From: Roseospira marina
GTDB lineage: Bacteria > Pseudomonadota > Alphaproteobacteria > Rhodospirillales > Rhodospirillaceae
Assembly: GCF_014197855.1 (NCBI RefSeq)
Contig: NZ_JACIGJ010000013.1
Span: forward strand, 62,001-126,000
Length of the DNA stretch: 64,000 nt
Reading direction: 5' to 3'
Shown: in pieces, positions 53,711 through 63,811 of the stretch
Layout of the letters: every line of letters begins with the position of its first letter
Position numbering within the stretch: the first letter of the stretch is position 1
The notes under the pieces: model-generated
What the model was told of the DNA's origin: nothing
Databases searched by the model: none
What the model saw: only the letters and a program-made list of their open reading frames with translations
Made by a program: the position numbers and the translations under genes

Positions 53711-56700
53711 CGCCCCCACCCCCATCCCCGCCGCCGTACGCGGAACTCGACGTCACCACCAACTTCACCTTTCTGCACGGGGCGTCGCATCCCGACGAGT
53801 TGGTGGTGACCGCCGCCGCGCTCGGCCTGCACGCCCTGGCGGTCACCGACCGCAACACCCTGGCCGGCGTCGTCCGCGCCTGGACCGCCGCCCGCGCCGC
53901 CGGGCTGCGCCTGATCGTCGGCTGCCGCCTCGACCTGGAGGACGCGCCGAGCGTACTGGTCTACCCCACCGACCGGGCCGCCTATGGCCGGCTGTGCACG
54001 CTGCTCACCCTCGGCCGCCGGCGCGCGCCCAAGGGGGCGTGCTTCCTGTCCCGCGACGATCTCGCCGAGCACGCGGCCGGGCTGATCGCCGCCGTGCTGC
54101 CACCAGAGGAGGGACTTACGGACGGCCGCGGGATGGACGCGTTCGAGAGGGAACTGGCCGCGCTTCGTGATCTGTTTCCGGGCGACACGTGCCACCTCGC
54201 CGCCCGCTGCCGCCTGGACGGCCGCGACGCCCGCCGGCTGGCCACCCTGGCGGCGGTGGCGGCGCGCGTTGGGGTGCCGCTGCTCGCCACCAACGGCGTG
54301 CGCCTGCACACGCCGGCGCGGCGCCCCCTGCTCGACGTGCTGACCTGCATCCGCGAGCATGTGACGGTGGACGCGGCCGGCTGGCGCCTCGCCGCCAACG
54401 CCGAGGCCCACCTGAAGAGCCCCGCCGCCATGGCCGCCCTGTTCGCGGACTATCCGGACGCGCTGACCCGCACGGTGGCGATTGCCGACCGCTGCACCTT
54501 CGACCTCGCGGATCTGCGCTACGAATACCCGGACGACATCACCCCGCCCGACCGCACCCCGCAGCAGCATCTGGAGGACCTGACCCAGGCCGGTCTGGCC
54601 TGGCGCTGGCCGGAGGGCGCTCCCGCAAGTGTCAGAGCCACCGTCGCGCGCGAACTCGCGATCATCGATCAGCTTGGCTACGCGCCCTATTTCCTGACGG
54701 TGTACGACATCGTCCGCTTCGCCCGCTCGCAGGACATTCTGTGCCAGGGGCGCGGTTCGGCGGCCAATTCGGCGGTCTGCTACTGCCTGGGGATCACCGC
54801 CATCGACCCCGCCCGCTTCGACCTGCTGTTCGAGCGCTTCGTCTCCGCCGCCCGCGACGAGCCCCCCGACATCGACGTGGATTTCGAGCACGAGCGGCGC
54901 GAGGAGGTCATCCAGTACATCTACGACACCTACGGCCGGACCCGCGCCGGGCTGGCGGCCACGGTGATCGCCTACCGCTCGCGCTCCGCCCTGCGGGACG
55001 TCGGCAAGGCGCTGGGCCTGTCGCAGGACGCCGTCTCGGCGCTGTCCGGCACGGTCTGGGGCATCTCCTCGCGCCCGCTGGAGGATGCGCAAGTGCGCGA
55101 GGCCGGGCTGGACCCCGACGACGCCCGCCTGCGGCTGGCCCTCGATCTGGTGGACCAGTTGCGCGGCTTTCCCCGCCACCTGTCGCAGCATGTGGGCGGC
55201 TTCGTCATCACGCGGGGCGCGCTGCACACCCTGGTGCCGATCGAGAACGCCGCCATGGAGAACCGCACGGTCATTCAGTGGGACAAGGACGACCTGGACG
55301 CCCTCGGCCTGCTGAAGGTCGATATCCTGGCACTCGGCATGCTGAGCTGCGTGCGCAAGGCGTTCGACCTGCTGCGGGCGACCGGCGGGCCGAACCTGAC
55401 GCTGGCGAGCGTGCCGGCGGACGATCCCCGCGTCTACGACATGCTGTGCGACGCCGATGCCCTGGGCGTCTTCCAGGTGGAAAGCCGCGCCCAGATGAGC
55501 ATGCTGCCGCGCCTGCGGCCGCGCGCGTTCTACGATCTGGTGGTGGAGGTCGCCATCGTCCGCCCCGGCCCCATCCAGGGCAACATGGTCCATCCCTATC
55601 TGCGCCGTCGCCAGGGCCTGGAGCCGGTGTCCTACCCCTCGGACGCCCTGCGCCGGGTGCTGGAAAAGACCCTTGGCGTGCCGCTGTTCCAGGAGCAGGC
55701 GATGCGGATCGCCATCGACGGCGCCGGATTCACCCCGACCGAGGCGGACCAGTTGCGCCGCGCCATGGCCACCTTCCGGCGGGCCGGCACCATCCATGGG
55801 TTCCGCGAGCGGTTCGTCGCCGGCATGCTGCGCAGCGGCCATGAGCGGGCGTTCGCCGAGAACTGCTTTCGCCAAATCGAGGGCTTCGGCGAATACGGCT
55901 TCCCCGAAAGCCACGCCGCCAGCTTCGCCCTACTGGCCTACGTCTCGGCGTGGTTGAAGCGCCATCACCCGGCGGTGTTCGCCTGCGCCCTGCTGAACAG
56001 CCAGCCGATGGGGTTCTATTCGGCGGCCCAGATCGTGCGCGATGCCCGCGACCACGGGGTCACGGTGCGGCCGGTGGACGTCACCCGCAGCGCCTGGGAC
56101 AACACGCTGGAGACGGCGCGTGGGCCGGACGGCGCCCCATCTGACGCACGAAATCTGGCGCTCCGCCTGGGCTTGCGGCAGATCAAGGGCCTGTCCGGCT
56201 CCGTGGCGCGCGGGGCCTGCGACCGCCTCATCGGCGCCCGGACGGAACGGCGATTCCGCGATGTGGAGGACCTGTGGCGCCGCGCCGGCCTGACCGGTCC
56301 CGTGCTGGACACGCTGGCCCGCGCCGACGCCCTGGCCGGGCTGGGGTTGGACCGGCGGGCCGCCCTGTGGGCCGTCAAGCGCCTGACCGCGCCGCCACTG
56401 CCCCTGTTCGCGCGCCCCGGCGCGTCGGAGCTCGGCCCCGAGCCGGAGGTCACGCTGCCCGACCTGCGCGAGGACGAATCCGTGGTGGAGGACTACCGCA
56501 GCCTCCGCCTGACCCTGCGCACCCATCCGCTGGCCTTGCTGCGCGCCGAGCTGGACCGCGACGGCGTATTGTCCACCGAACGCCTGCGCCGGGCGCGCGA
56601 CGGCGAACGGGTGCGGACGGCTGGGCTGGTGGTCTGCCGGCAGCGGCCGGGCACCGCCAAGGGCGTGCTGTTCATCACCCTGGAGGACGACCTGGGCGTC

Positions 56701-56964
56701 GCCAACCTGATCGTGCCCGCCCAAGTGTTCGAGGCGAACCGCCGCGCGGTCCTGCAAGCGCGCCTGCTGGAGGTGGAGGGCCGGTTCCAGTCGGACGGCA
56801 CCGTGCAGCACGTCATGGTGGGTCACCTACTCGACCGGTCGGACCGTCTGGCTGCCCTGACCGGTGCCCCCTCCTCCGCGCTGGCCCTGGACCCCAGCCG
56901 CGCCGATCGGGTTGGGCGCTTTCCGCCCGCGATGGGCGCCACCGTCGGCACCGGATCGGCCTGA
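53707..56964 (+). CDS. dnaE2: Error-prone DNA polymerase DnaE2 (ImuC)
   Basis: 1085 residues, C-family polymerase. The PHP domain starts YAELDVTTNFTFLHGASHPDE. The palm carries CQGRGSAANSAVCYCLGIT and DIDVDFEHERREEVIQYIY, with the catalytic acids. The finger/helix-hairpin-helix part and a C-terminal OB fold (VRTAGLVVCRQRPGTAKGVLFITLEDD) complete it. It bypasses lesions during the SOS response with ImuA and ImuB. The ATG at 53707 overlaps the imuB stop. Full length. Confidence 0.97.
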   Translation: MTPPPPSPPPYAELDVTTNFTFLHGASHPDELVVTAAALGLHALAVTDRNTLAGVVRAWTAARAAGLRLIVGCRLDLEDAPSVLVYPTDRAAYGRLCTLLTLGRRRAPKGACFLSRDDLAEHAAGLIAAVLPPEEGLTDGRGMDAFERELAALRDLFPGDTCHLAARCRLDGRDARRLATLAAVAARVGVPLLATNGVRLHTPARRPLLDVLTCIREHVTVDAAGWRLAANAEAHLKSPAAMAALFADYPDALTRTVAIADRCTFDLADLRYEYPDDITPPDRTPQQHLEDLTQAGLAWRWPEGAPASVRATVARELAIIDQLGYAPYFLTVYDIVRFARSQDILCQGRGSAANSAVCYCLGITAIDPARFDLLFERFVSAARDEPPDIDVDFEHERREEVIQYIYDTYGRTRAGLAATVIAYRSRSALRDVGKALGLSQDAVSALSGTVWGISSRPLEDAQVREAGLDPDDARLRLALDLVDQLRGFPRHLSQHVGGFVITRGALHTLVPIENAAMENRTVIQWDKDDLDALGLLKVDILALGMLSCVRKAFDLLRATGGPNLTLASVPADDPRVYDMLCDADALGVFQVESRAQMSMLPRLRPRAFYDLVVEVAIVRPGPIQGNMVHPYLRRRQGLEPVSYPSDALRRVLEKTLGVPLFQEQAMRIAIDGAGFTPTEADQLRRAMATFRRAGTIHGFRERFVAGMLRSGHERAFAENCFRQIEGFGEYGFPESHAASFALLAYVSAWLKRHHPAVFACALLNSQPMGFYSAAQIVRDARDHGVTVRPVDVTRSAWDNTLETARGPDGAPSDARNLALRLGLRQIKGLSGSVARGACDRLIGARTERRFRDVEDLWRRAGLTGPVLDTLARADALAGLGLDRRAALWAVKRLTAPPLPLFARPGASELGPEPEVTLPDLREDESVVEDYRSLRLTLRTHPLALLRAELDRDGVLSTERLRRARDGERVRTAGLVVCRQRPGTAKGVLFITLEDDLGVANLIVPAQVFEANRRAVLQARLLEVEGRFQSDGTVQHVMVGHLLDRSDRLAALTGAPSSALALDPSRADRVGRFPPAMGATVGTGSA

Positions 56965-57101
56965 AGACCCCGCACGGGCAGCCGCTGCGTCGGATCCCAA
57001 AATCGGCGCGCACAGGCCGTTGCATGCCGTCACGGGATGGGCTATGGTCCGTCTCCCTCGCGGCAGGGTCCTGGTTTTGGATCACCTCGCCGCGCGATGA
57101 T

Positions 57102-57178
<77 letters not shown>

Positions 57179-57220
57179 TTTTCTCCCCTCTCATACCGTC
57201 CGAACCATCCGCCCCCACCG

Positions 57221-58423
57221 TCAGGCAAGGGCGCGGCGGTGGCGCATCCGCGTCAGCAGCAGGCCGACGCCCACGAGACCGATCAACGCGCCTCCGTACA
57301 GATTGGTCACCGCCAGCAGACCCAGCCGCGGAATCAGCACTCCCGCAAGAATCGTCGGCAGGCTGTTCGCAAGGTAGCTCTCGACATAGAACGCGGCCAT
57401 CAGACCCGCACGTTCATGCGGCGCGGCCAAGGGTGCGAGGCGCCGCATCGCCCCCGAAAAGCCGGCGCCGAACCCAACGCCCGCGATGACCGACCCGACG
57501 ATCAGAAGGCTCGCGATCCCCTGGTTGGCGCCTGTCAACGTCACACACAGGCCGACGATCAGGGCCATCCCGCCGGCTGTCAGAGCCACCATGGGGCCGT
57601 GCCGGCGTATAACCAGGATAGCGGCCGCACCGCTCAGGGTCAGGGCCGCGACATTCCCCCCGGCCAGCAGGGCCGTCTGTGTGCCGGTGACCGCGGCGAT
57701 CAAGGACGGCATCAGCGACAGGTAAAACCCGCCCAAGGCCCAAATGGACACGTTGATGGGCGTAATGGCCAGCAGTTCGGCCCGCGCCCCGGGCGGGATT
57801 ACGAGACGCGGGCGCAGGGACCGCAGGGCGCCCGGCCGCCGCCGGACCGTCTCCGGCATGCGCCACGTCAGACCCAGGTTCAGACAGAAGACGACCAGCA
57901 GCAGAACGAACACCGATCCGAACGGTGTCGTGTCGACCAGAACGGCCGAGCCAAGGGCTCCGACGGCCATGCCCGTCATGGGCGCCACGCTGTTGATCAG
58001 TGCGCCCCGCTCCTGATGCAGGTCCAACAGGGTCGCCGCCAGGGTCGCGGTGGCGATACCGGTCGCCACCCCTTGCACCAGACGCGCGACGAGCAACACC
58101 GTCGGCGACCCGGCCACCAGGAAAACGCCCATAGCCACGATATTGAGCCCCAGGGCCAGCGTCAGCGCCGGACGGCGCCCGATATGATCGGACAACGATC
58201 CGGCGATCATTAGCGTCGCCAGCAGGGCCAGAACGTAGCTGGCAAAAATCAGGGTAAGCATCACGGGCGAGAAATGCCACGCCGCCTGGTACAGGCGATA
58301 CAGCGGCACCAGAGCACTCGACGCCGCCAGAACGGCGATAGTCGTGCCGGTGTGAACAGCCAGGGCTCCGGTCTGTGCGGAGGAGGCGGCGCGGGGCGAT
58401 CCCGACGCGGGGACGGTTGACAT
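57221..58423 (-). CDS. MFS transporter
   Basis: 400 residues, 12 predicted membrane segments. The segment 2-3 loop [19 protein letters not shown] carries the MFS signature. [22 protein letters not shown] and the central basic loop ([17 protein letters not shown]) match drug-efflux-type (DHA) families. Start MSTVPASG at 58423 with GGAAAGG upstream; longer frames upstream cover the operator region. It diverges from the TetR gene, which likely controls it. The substrate is unknown. Confidence 0.88.
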   Translation of the reverse strand: MSTVPASGSPRAASSAQTGALAVHTGTTIAVLAASSALVPLYRLYQAAWHFSPVMLTLIFASYVLALLATLMIAGSLSDHIGRRPALTLALGLNIVAMGVFLVAGSPTVLLVARLVQGVATGIATATLAATLLDLHQERGALINSVAPMTGMAVGALGSAVLVDTTPFGSVFVLLLVVFCLNLGLTWRMPETVRRRPGALRSLRPRLVIPPGARAELLAITPINVSIWALGGFYLSLMPSLIAAVTGTQTALLAGGNVAALTLSGAAAILVIRRHGPMVALTAGGMALIVGLCVTLTGANQGIASLLIVGSVIAGVGFGAGFSGAMRRLAPLAAPHERAGLMAAFYVESYLANSLPTILAGVLIPRLGLLAVTNLYGGALIGLVGVGLLLTRMRHRRALA

Positions 58424-58479
58424 AGGGCGGCCTTTCCGACAAAAGCGAAAAATATGCTTTTGCGTAGATAGGGGCGACG

Positions 58480-58512
58480 CCCCTCTAATGCAAATACTTT
58501 GCGTTAGAGGGG
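58480..58512. promoter_or_regulatory. Palindromic operator between MFS and TetR genes
   Basis: CCCCTCTAATGCAAA, a 3-bp spacer, and TTTGCGTTAGAGGGG: 14 of 15 arm positions match. A partial copy, TTTGCGTAGATAGGGG, lies at 58459-58474. Position between divergent genes and symmetry fit a TetR-family dimer site that represses both genes. Confidence 0.75.
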
Positions 58513-58557
58513 CCATGCGAGCGACCAGAGGGACGAACGGGTGCGAAAGGACGGGGC

Positions 58558-59148
58558 ATGACGGGCCGATGCGGGCCACGGCCAGGGGGGCGCAGCGCTC
58601 GCGTGCAAGCCGCGGTTCATGAGGCCGTACGCGCGCTTCAGAGCGAGGGAAGCCGGCTGGAGCTGACTGTTCCGGCGATCGCCGCCCGGGCCGGTGTCAC
58701 CCCCTCGACCATCTACCGGCGCTGGGGCGATCTGGGACAGCTCTTGTCCGACGTGGCGCTGGACCGCCTGCGCCCCGACAGTGCGCCGTCAGACACCGGA
58801 TCCTTTCGCGGCGACATGGAAGCCTGGCTCGCCCAGTACATCGACGACATGGCCTCTGACTTCGGGCGCGCCCTGCTGCGGGACCTGCTCAGCAGCCCCA
58901 CCGCTCTCAATGCCGGCACCTGCGCCGATGCGCTCAAGGCCCAGTTCGACCAGATCTGCGCCCGGGCCGAGGCGCGGGGCGAAGATGTGCCCACCAGCAC
59001 GGTGCTGATGGATCACATCTTTGCCCCCTTGGTGTTTCGCTTGCTCTTCTCAACCGATTCCGTGGACATGACGACAGCGGAAACCCTCCTTAACCGCCTA
59101 TATCCGGTCGCCACCCCCTCGGACGCCGCACCGCCGCCGCGCGGATAG
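58558..59148 (+). CDS. TetR-family transcriptional regulator
   Basis: 196 residues. The N-terminal helix-turn-helix is ELTVPAIAARAGVTPSTIYRRWGDLGQLLSDV (about residues 37-70). The rest is a helical ligand-binding and dimerisation domain with a TetR_C-type DMEAWLAQYIDDMASDFGRALLRDLL helix set. AAGGAC precedes the ATG at 58558. It most likely represses itself and the divergent MFS exporter through the palindrome at 58480. Confidence 0.9.
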   Translation: MTGRCGPRPGGRSARVQAAVHEAVRALQSEGSRLELTVPAIAARAGVTPSTIYRRWGDLGQLLSDVALDRLRPDSAPSDTGSFRGDMEAWLAQYIDDMASDFGRALLRDLLSSPTALNAGTCADALKAQFDQICARAEARGEDVPTSTVLMDHIFAPLVFRLLFSTDSVDMTTAETLLNRLYPVATPSDAAPPPRG

Positions 59149-59189
59149 GCCGCGAACATGCCATCTCTCCGGTTGATGGCCGGGGCGCC

Positions 59190-59708
59190 CTACTCCGCGC
59201 ACACCGCGTCGAACAGCCCGCCCGGATAGCGCCCCTCCTGCCACGTCAGCGCATCAATGAGCATCGCGGGATCCAGCGGTGTCTGCGGCGCCAGCGTAGC
59301 GCGGCGATGCCGGACGCAATCCACCACCACCGGCAGACTCAGGGTCGGATTGCCCTCCGCGACCAGGATCATCTCCACCAGATAGACGCCCGGCGCGCGC
59401 TGATGCGCCGCCAGAGTCGCCCGGTCGATGGCCGCGAAATGGGTGACGCGAGGCCACAGATACGTCCAGGGCTCGTAGAACGCGCTTTCGCGGTAGCGCT
59501 CGATCACCGTCACGCTGTCCGGCAGGCGCGCCACCATCAGGTCGGCCCAGGTGTAGCGGCTGTAGGTCACGAACACGAGAATCGACAGGCCGATGGCCGC
59601 CGGGATCAGGACCTTGGGCGGGCGCCGCCCCAGCGCCTTGAACACCAGCAGAAGAATCCCGGCCACCAGGGCGGCCACGCAGGCGGTGACGAGCAGCGTG
59701 ATGAACAT
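59190..59708 (-). CDS. Small inner-membrane protein of unknown function
   Basis: 172 residues. Two hydrophobic segments at the N-terminus (LLVTACVAALVAGILLLVF and LIPAAIGLSILVFVTY), then a ~120-residue soluble domain (ADLMVARLPDSVTVIERYRE, GVYLVEMILVAEGNPTLSLPVVVDCVRHRR), likely periplasmic or cytoplasmic by topology. No family recognised. Start at 59708 chosen because the hydrophobic N-terminus begins there. It is 84 bp downstream of the TRAP binding protein gene, but a hairpin intervenes. Confidence 0.7.
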   Translation of the reverse strand: MFITLLVTACVAALVAGILLLVFKALGRRPPKVLIPAAIGLSILVFVTYSRYTWADLMVARLPDSVTVIERYRESAFYEPWTYLWPRVTHFAAIDRATLAAHQRAPGVYLVEMILVAEGNPTLSLPVVVDCVRHRRATLAPQTPLDPAMLIDALTWQEGRYPGGLFDAVCAE

Positions 59709-59750
59709 GGGAACCCCGGAACCCGAACGGAAACGCACACCAAAGACCAG

Positions 59751-59781
59751 CCCCCGCGCCCACGGCTCCGGGACGCGGGGG
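59751..59781 (-). terminator. Terminator-like hairpin after the TRAP binding protein gene
   Basis: CCCCCGCG and CGCGGGGG form a perfect 8-bp stem with a 15-base loop, followed on the minus strand by CTGGTCTTTGG. The T run is short. Confidence 0.5.
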
Positions 59782-59791
59782 CCGGTGAGGA

Positions 59792-60892
59792 TCAGCCGCC
59801 GAACACCTGCTGGCGCATCCGCAGCGCGGGCAGGTCGAAGTAGGCCTGATACGCCTCGGCCTGCTGGTTGAACGCCATGAAGGCCTCGTAGACCTTGTGG
59901 GTCACCTCGTCGCGCTCGGCGATCTCGGCCGCGACCTCCTTGGTCTTTTCGCCCATGGCCGCGATCACCGCGTCGGGGAAGGTGCGCAACTCGACCTCCG
60001 GGAACTTCTCCCGCATGTCCGCGAACACCTTGATGTTGTTGAAGGTGAAGTCGGCCAGCGTGGTCTCGCTGGCGGCGCGGGCGGCGTATTTGACGATGGC
60101 CTTCAGATCGTCCGGCAGCGCGGCGAGACGGTCCTTGTTCACGATCACCTCCAAGCCCGGGCCGGGTTCGTGGAAGGCCGGAACGTAGTAGTACTTCGCC
60201 GCCTTGTGCATGCCGAACGCGATGTCGAGCCACGGCCCGACCCATTCGGCCGCATCGACCGCCCCCGACATCAGCGCCGGCTGGATTTCGCCTGCCGGGG
60301 TCACCACCACCGCGACGCCCAGGCGCCGCATGACCTCGCCGCCGATGCCGGCAATCCGCATCTTGAGGCCCTTGAGGTCGTCGAGTGTGTTGATTTCCCG
60401 GTTGAACCAGCCACCCGACTGAACCCCGGAGTTGCCCGCGTAGAACGGCACGACGTTGAAGGGGGCGTAGACCTCCTCCCACAGCGCCTGACCGCCGCCG
60501 AAATAGATCCAGGCGTTCAGCTCCCAGGCGGTCAGCCCGAACGGCATCGTGGTGAAAAAGTTCAGAGCCGGCGACTTGCCGACCCAGTAGTACGGCGTCG
60601 AATGCGCCAACTGCGCCGTGTCCGCCTGCACCGCGTCCAGACATTCGAACGGCGGCACGAGTTCCCCGGCCGCGAACAGCCGGATGGTCAGGCGTCCACC
60701 GCTCATCGCGGTCACCATGTCGGCGAACCGCTGCGCATTAACCCCGACGCCCGGCGCGTTCTTGGGCCAGGTGGTGACCATCTTCCATTCCATGGTCTCC
60801 TGGGCGCGCACGATCGAAGGTGCCGCCAGGCTCGCCGCGCCGGTTGTGGCACCAGCGACGACCGCACCGGACAGGAACTCACGCCGTTTCAT
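59792..60892 (-). CDS. TRAP transporter substrate-binding protein (DctP family), Tat-exported
   Basis: 366 residues. N-terminal Tat-type signal MKRREFLSGAVVAGATTGAASLAAP, cleavage near IVRAQ. Then the DctP fold (MVTTWPKNAPGVGVNAQRFADMV, GLKMRIAGIGGEVMRRLGV, PAGEIQPALMSGAVDAAEWVGP), close to the family binding monocarboxylic or 2-oxo acids as a dimer. ATG at 60892 with AAAGGG directly upstream. The DctQ and DctM membrane subunits are not in the window, so it is an orphan here. Confidence 0.9.
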   Translation of the reverse strand: MKRREFLSGAVVAGATTGAASLAAPSIVRAQETMEWKMVTTWPKNAPGVGVNAQRFADMVTAMSGGRLTIRLFAAGELVPPFECLDAVQADTAQLAHSTPYYWVGKSPALNFFTTMPFGLTAWELNAWIYFGGGQALWEEVYAPFNVVPFYAGNSGVQSGGWFNREINTLDDLKGLKMRIAGIGGEVMRRLGVAVVVTPAGEIQPALMSGAVDAAEWVGPWLDIAFGMHKAAKYYYVPAFHEPGPGLEVIVNKDRLAALPDDLKAIVKYAARAASETTLADFTFNNIKVFADMREKFPEVELRTFPDAVIAAMGEKTKEVAAEIAERDEVTHKVYEAFMAFNQQAEAYQAYFDLPALRMRQQVFGG

Positions 60893-61037
60893 CCCTTTGA
60901 CTCTCCCTTCTTCGGACCGAACCGGCCCGCCCCGGTCAACGGAGGGACCCGGACGCGGGGTTGCATTACCGTGCTCCACCCGCGCGCATCAGGCCTAGCA
61001 TGAATTCCGGGACGCGCAAACGGACCGTGCGGGATCG

Positions 61038-63608
61038 TCACGCCCGCTCGCCCACCGCACCGGCCGTTACCCCTTGCCGCAACAGCGCTTCCAGGTCGTC
61101 CGGCGGCAGGGCGCGCGCGATCAGGAACCCCTGAACCTGATCGCAGGCCTGGGCGCGCAGGAACGCGAGTTGATCCTCGGTCTCCACACCCTCCGCGCAG
61201 ACCTTCAGGTTCAGCGCGCGCCCCATGGCGATGATGGCCCCGCAAATCGCCGCGTCGTTGGCATCAGTGGTCACGTCGCACACGAACGACCGATCAACCT
61301 TCAGCTTGGTCAGCGCAAACCGCTTCAGGACGGACAGCGACGAATACCCGGTACCGAAATCATCGATGCAGCACCCGACGCCACGCTCATGGAACATCCG
61401 GATCACCGTGCTGGCGTTCTCCGGATCGTTCATGGCCGTGCTTTCGGTCAACTCCAGCTCCAGCGCCGCCGGCTCCAGCCCCAGCGTGTTCAGAGCATGA
61501 TCTACGGTACCGATCAGCCTCTCCGGATCATGGAACTGCCGGCCGGAGATATTCACGGCCACCGAAATCGGGCCCAGACCCAGAGCGTTCCACCGCTGGG
61601 TCCAGCGACAGGCGTCTTCCAGGATGCGCAGGCATATCGCGTCGATGAGCCCATATTCCTCGGCGATCGGAATGAACTCGCCGGGGCCGACCGGCGGTCC
61701 ATCCTCCGGCACCCACCGGGCAAGCGCCTCGGTGCCGACGATCCGATTGCTGGCGAGATCGAGCTGCGGCTGGAAGTACGCCCGAAACTCGTTCCGCTCC
61801 AGGGCGACGCGCATGCGATGGCGCATGGTCAGGACCCGGGCGGCCTGTTCCCCGATGTCCTCGGTGTACAGCCACGGACGCCCCCCGCCGGCTTGCTTCG
61901 CCTGATGCAAGGCTGCGTCGGCGTGCATGATGAGCGTTTCCGGATCGTCCCCATGATCCGGCCCCACGCTAGCTCCGACGCTGACGGACAGGTCATGCGC
62001 ATGGCCGTTCGCCTCGACCGGGTGTTGGAACAGGCCGATCAGCCGGTCGCCGAGCCGGGACACATCCGCGTCCGCCCCGCAGTCCGGCACAAGGGCCAGG
62101 AAGCGGCCGCCGCCCGCCCGGAACAGCATCGCGCCCTCGGGCAGGGTCTCGCGCAACCGACGCGCCACCGTCTGTACGACCAGATCTCCCATCGTGTGGC
62201 CGAGCGTCGCGTTGATGATGCTGAGCCGATCGAGCCGGATCGACAGCAGCGCGATCCGACGGGCGCACCCCGCGTCCCCCCCCGATACGGGGGCAAGGTC
62301 GCGAAAACGCTCCAGCAGCTGGCTGCGATTGCCCAGGCCGGTCAATGGATCGTGATAGGCGAGGTACAGGACCCGTCTTTCGACCTGTCTCCGCTCAGTC
62401 ACGTCCAGCGCGACCCCTTCCCAGATCACATCGCCGCTCTCCCCCCGGCGCGGCCGTGAACTGCCGCGCAGCCATAGGCGCGATCCGTCCTGGGCGATCA
62501 GGCTGTAATCGCCCTCCATCGGCTCCAGGGTCCGGGCCGACCGTGCCATGGCCTTCATGAACACGGCACGCTGGTCCGCCGGCATGGCGCCGTACAGCGC
62601 CTCCGCGTCCTGGATTACCGCGTCCGCCGTCTGCCCGATGGCTTTCAGAACAGAGCCGCTGACGAACAGAACCCGCAGGCTTCCGTCCGGTTTCAGCGCG
62701 AACTGAAAGACGAGCCCTTGCAGGGTATCGGCAATCGTGGCCAGCCGCCTCTGACTCTCCAAAAGAGCCGCTTCGGCCGCCTTGCGCTCGGTGACGTCGC
62801 GCACGACCGCGATAAACAGCCGGCGCCCCTCCGTCAGAACTTCCGACAGAAGAACCTCGATGGGGAACAGCCGGTCGTCGGCGCGCCGGCCCAGCATCTC
62901 CCGCGGCCCGGCCCCGACCAGGGTGCGCTCGCCCTGAATCAGGTACCGTCGCAGCAGGCCCATCAGATTGCCCTGCTCAAGCTGCGGCATCAGGACGGAG
63001 ACGGGTTTGCCGATCAGGTCATCGGGATCACGGCCGAACACCCCAACCGAGGCCGCGTTCACCTGCTCAATCAGGCCGTCCTCATCGAGGGTCACGATCA
63101 CGTCGGCGGCATGGTCCATGATCATGGCCAGCCAGTGCTCGGCCCGCTTGCGATCGGTCACATCAATCAGCGTGCCATGCCAGATGACGCGCCCGTCCGC
63201 GTCCATTTCCGGCACACTCGCCCCCATCAGCCAGCGGACCTCGCCATCAGAACCGATGGCGCGGAACTCCTCCGGGCAGCGCTCCCCGGTCCGCGCGGAC
63301 TCACGGACACGATGCAGGTAGGTGTCGCGATCGGCCCAATGAATGAAGTCGAGGCAGCCATCACGCGCCACCTTCACCTCGTCGGCCCGATAGCCGACAT
63401 AGGTGGCCAGAGACGGCGACACATAGGGGTAGGACAGCGTTCCATCAGGGGCCCGCACACGCTGGAACAGGATGCCCGGAACGGTCTGCGCAAACCGATC
63501 CGCCGACACACCGTCTAGGCGGACGACATCGTCCCCGCGGACCTCGCCATGCACGCCCCCGGCGCTTGCGGTGTCGCCCCGCACAGACTTTTCAGGCGGT
63601 GATGTCAT
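61038..63608 (-). CDS. PAS-PAS-PAS-GGDEF-EAL protein with inactive GGDEF
   Basis: 856 residues. Three PAS/PAC units (about 40-160, 165-285, 290-420), ending in the PAC-like ARLIDVTDRKRAE-type motifs (TLIDVTDRKRAE, RDVTERKAAE, LDVTERRQVE). GGDEF domain ~425-590 with GGGRF in place of GGDEF (near residue 498), so a diguanylate cyclase is unlikely. EAL domain ~600-845 with TEALARW, NISGRQF, ELTESTA, DDFGTGYS, KVDRSF and EGVETE, so c-di-GMP phosphodiesterase activity is expected. No membrane segment. Confidence 0.93.
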   Translation of the reverse strand: MTSPPEKSVRGDTASAGGVHGEVRGDDVVRLDGVSADRFAQTVPGILFQRVRAPDGTLSYPYVSPSLATYVGYRADEVKVARDGCLDFIHWADRDTYLHRVRESARTGERCPEEFRAIGSDGEVRWLMGASVPEMDADGRVIWHGTLIDVTDRKRAEHWLAMIMDHAADVIVTLDEDGLIEQVNAASVGVFGRDPDDLIGKPVSVLMPQLEQGNLMGLLRRYLIQGERTLVGAGPREMLGRRADDRLFPIEVLLSEVLTEGRRLFIAVVRDVTERKAAEAALLESQRRLATIADTLQGLVFQFALKPDGSLRVLFVSGSVLKAIGQTADAVIQDAEALYGAMPADQRAVFMKAMARSARTLEPMEGDYSLIAQDGSRLWLRGSSRPRRGESGDVIWEGVALDVTERRQVERRVLYLAYHDPLTGLGNRSQLLERFRDLAPVSGGDAGCARRIALLSIRLDRLSIINATLGHTMGDLVVQTVARRLRETLPEGAMLFRAGGGRFLALVPDCGADADVSRLGDRLIGLFQHPVEANGHAHDLSVSVGASVGPDHGDDPETLIMHADAALHQAKQAGGGRPWLYTEDIGEQAARVLTMRHRMRVALERNEFRAYFQPQLDLASNRIVGTEALARWVPEDGPPVGPGEFIPIAEEYGLIDAICLRILEDACRWTQRWNALGLGPISVAVNISGRQFHDPERLIGTVDHALNTLGLEPAALELELTESTAMNDPENASTVIRMFHERGVGCCIDDFGTGYSSLSVLKRFALTKLKVDRSFVCDVTTDANDAAICGAIIAMGRALNLKVCAEGVETEDQLAFLRAQACDQVQGFLIARALPPDDLEALLRQGVTAGAVGERA

Positions 63609-63751
63609 GCCTCACGATCTTGGTCGGAGGGTTCACCCCTTGGCGACCGCAACAGGCCGGCAGGGATCGGCACAACGCTCGAGACGGACCCGAATGGAAA
63701 CGTTCGGTACTATATATAACACGACACCACCGCGATGCCATGCGGAGGATC

Positions 63752-63765
63752 GGGGGGGGGGGGGG
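63752..63765 (+). repeat. Run of 14 G
   Basis: Fourteen consecutive G upstream of the EAL-protein gene, next to a possible insertion-sequence end. Prone to slippage and to sequencing error. Confidence 0.9.
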
Positions 63766-63811
63766 AGAATCGGGGGCAGCGCCCGCCGCCCCCCTACGTC
63801 TCCGCTGAAGC

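Noticed and set aside
52861-55914. A 1017-codon open frame antisense to imuB and dnaE2
   Set aside because: The plus strand encodes clear ImuB and DnaE2 in full. Long antisense frames are expected at this G+C content, and its translation has no domain signature.
59190-60644. One long minus-strand gene spanning the small membrane protein and part of the TRAP gene
   Set aside because: The upstream part is a shifted frame of the TRAP binding protein. The real gene begins at the hydrophobic N-terminus at 59708.
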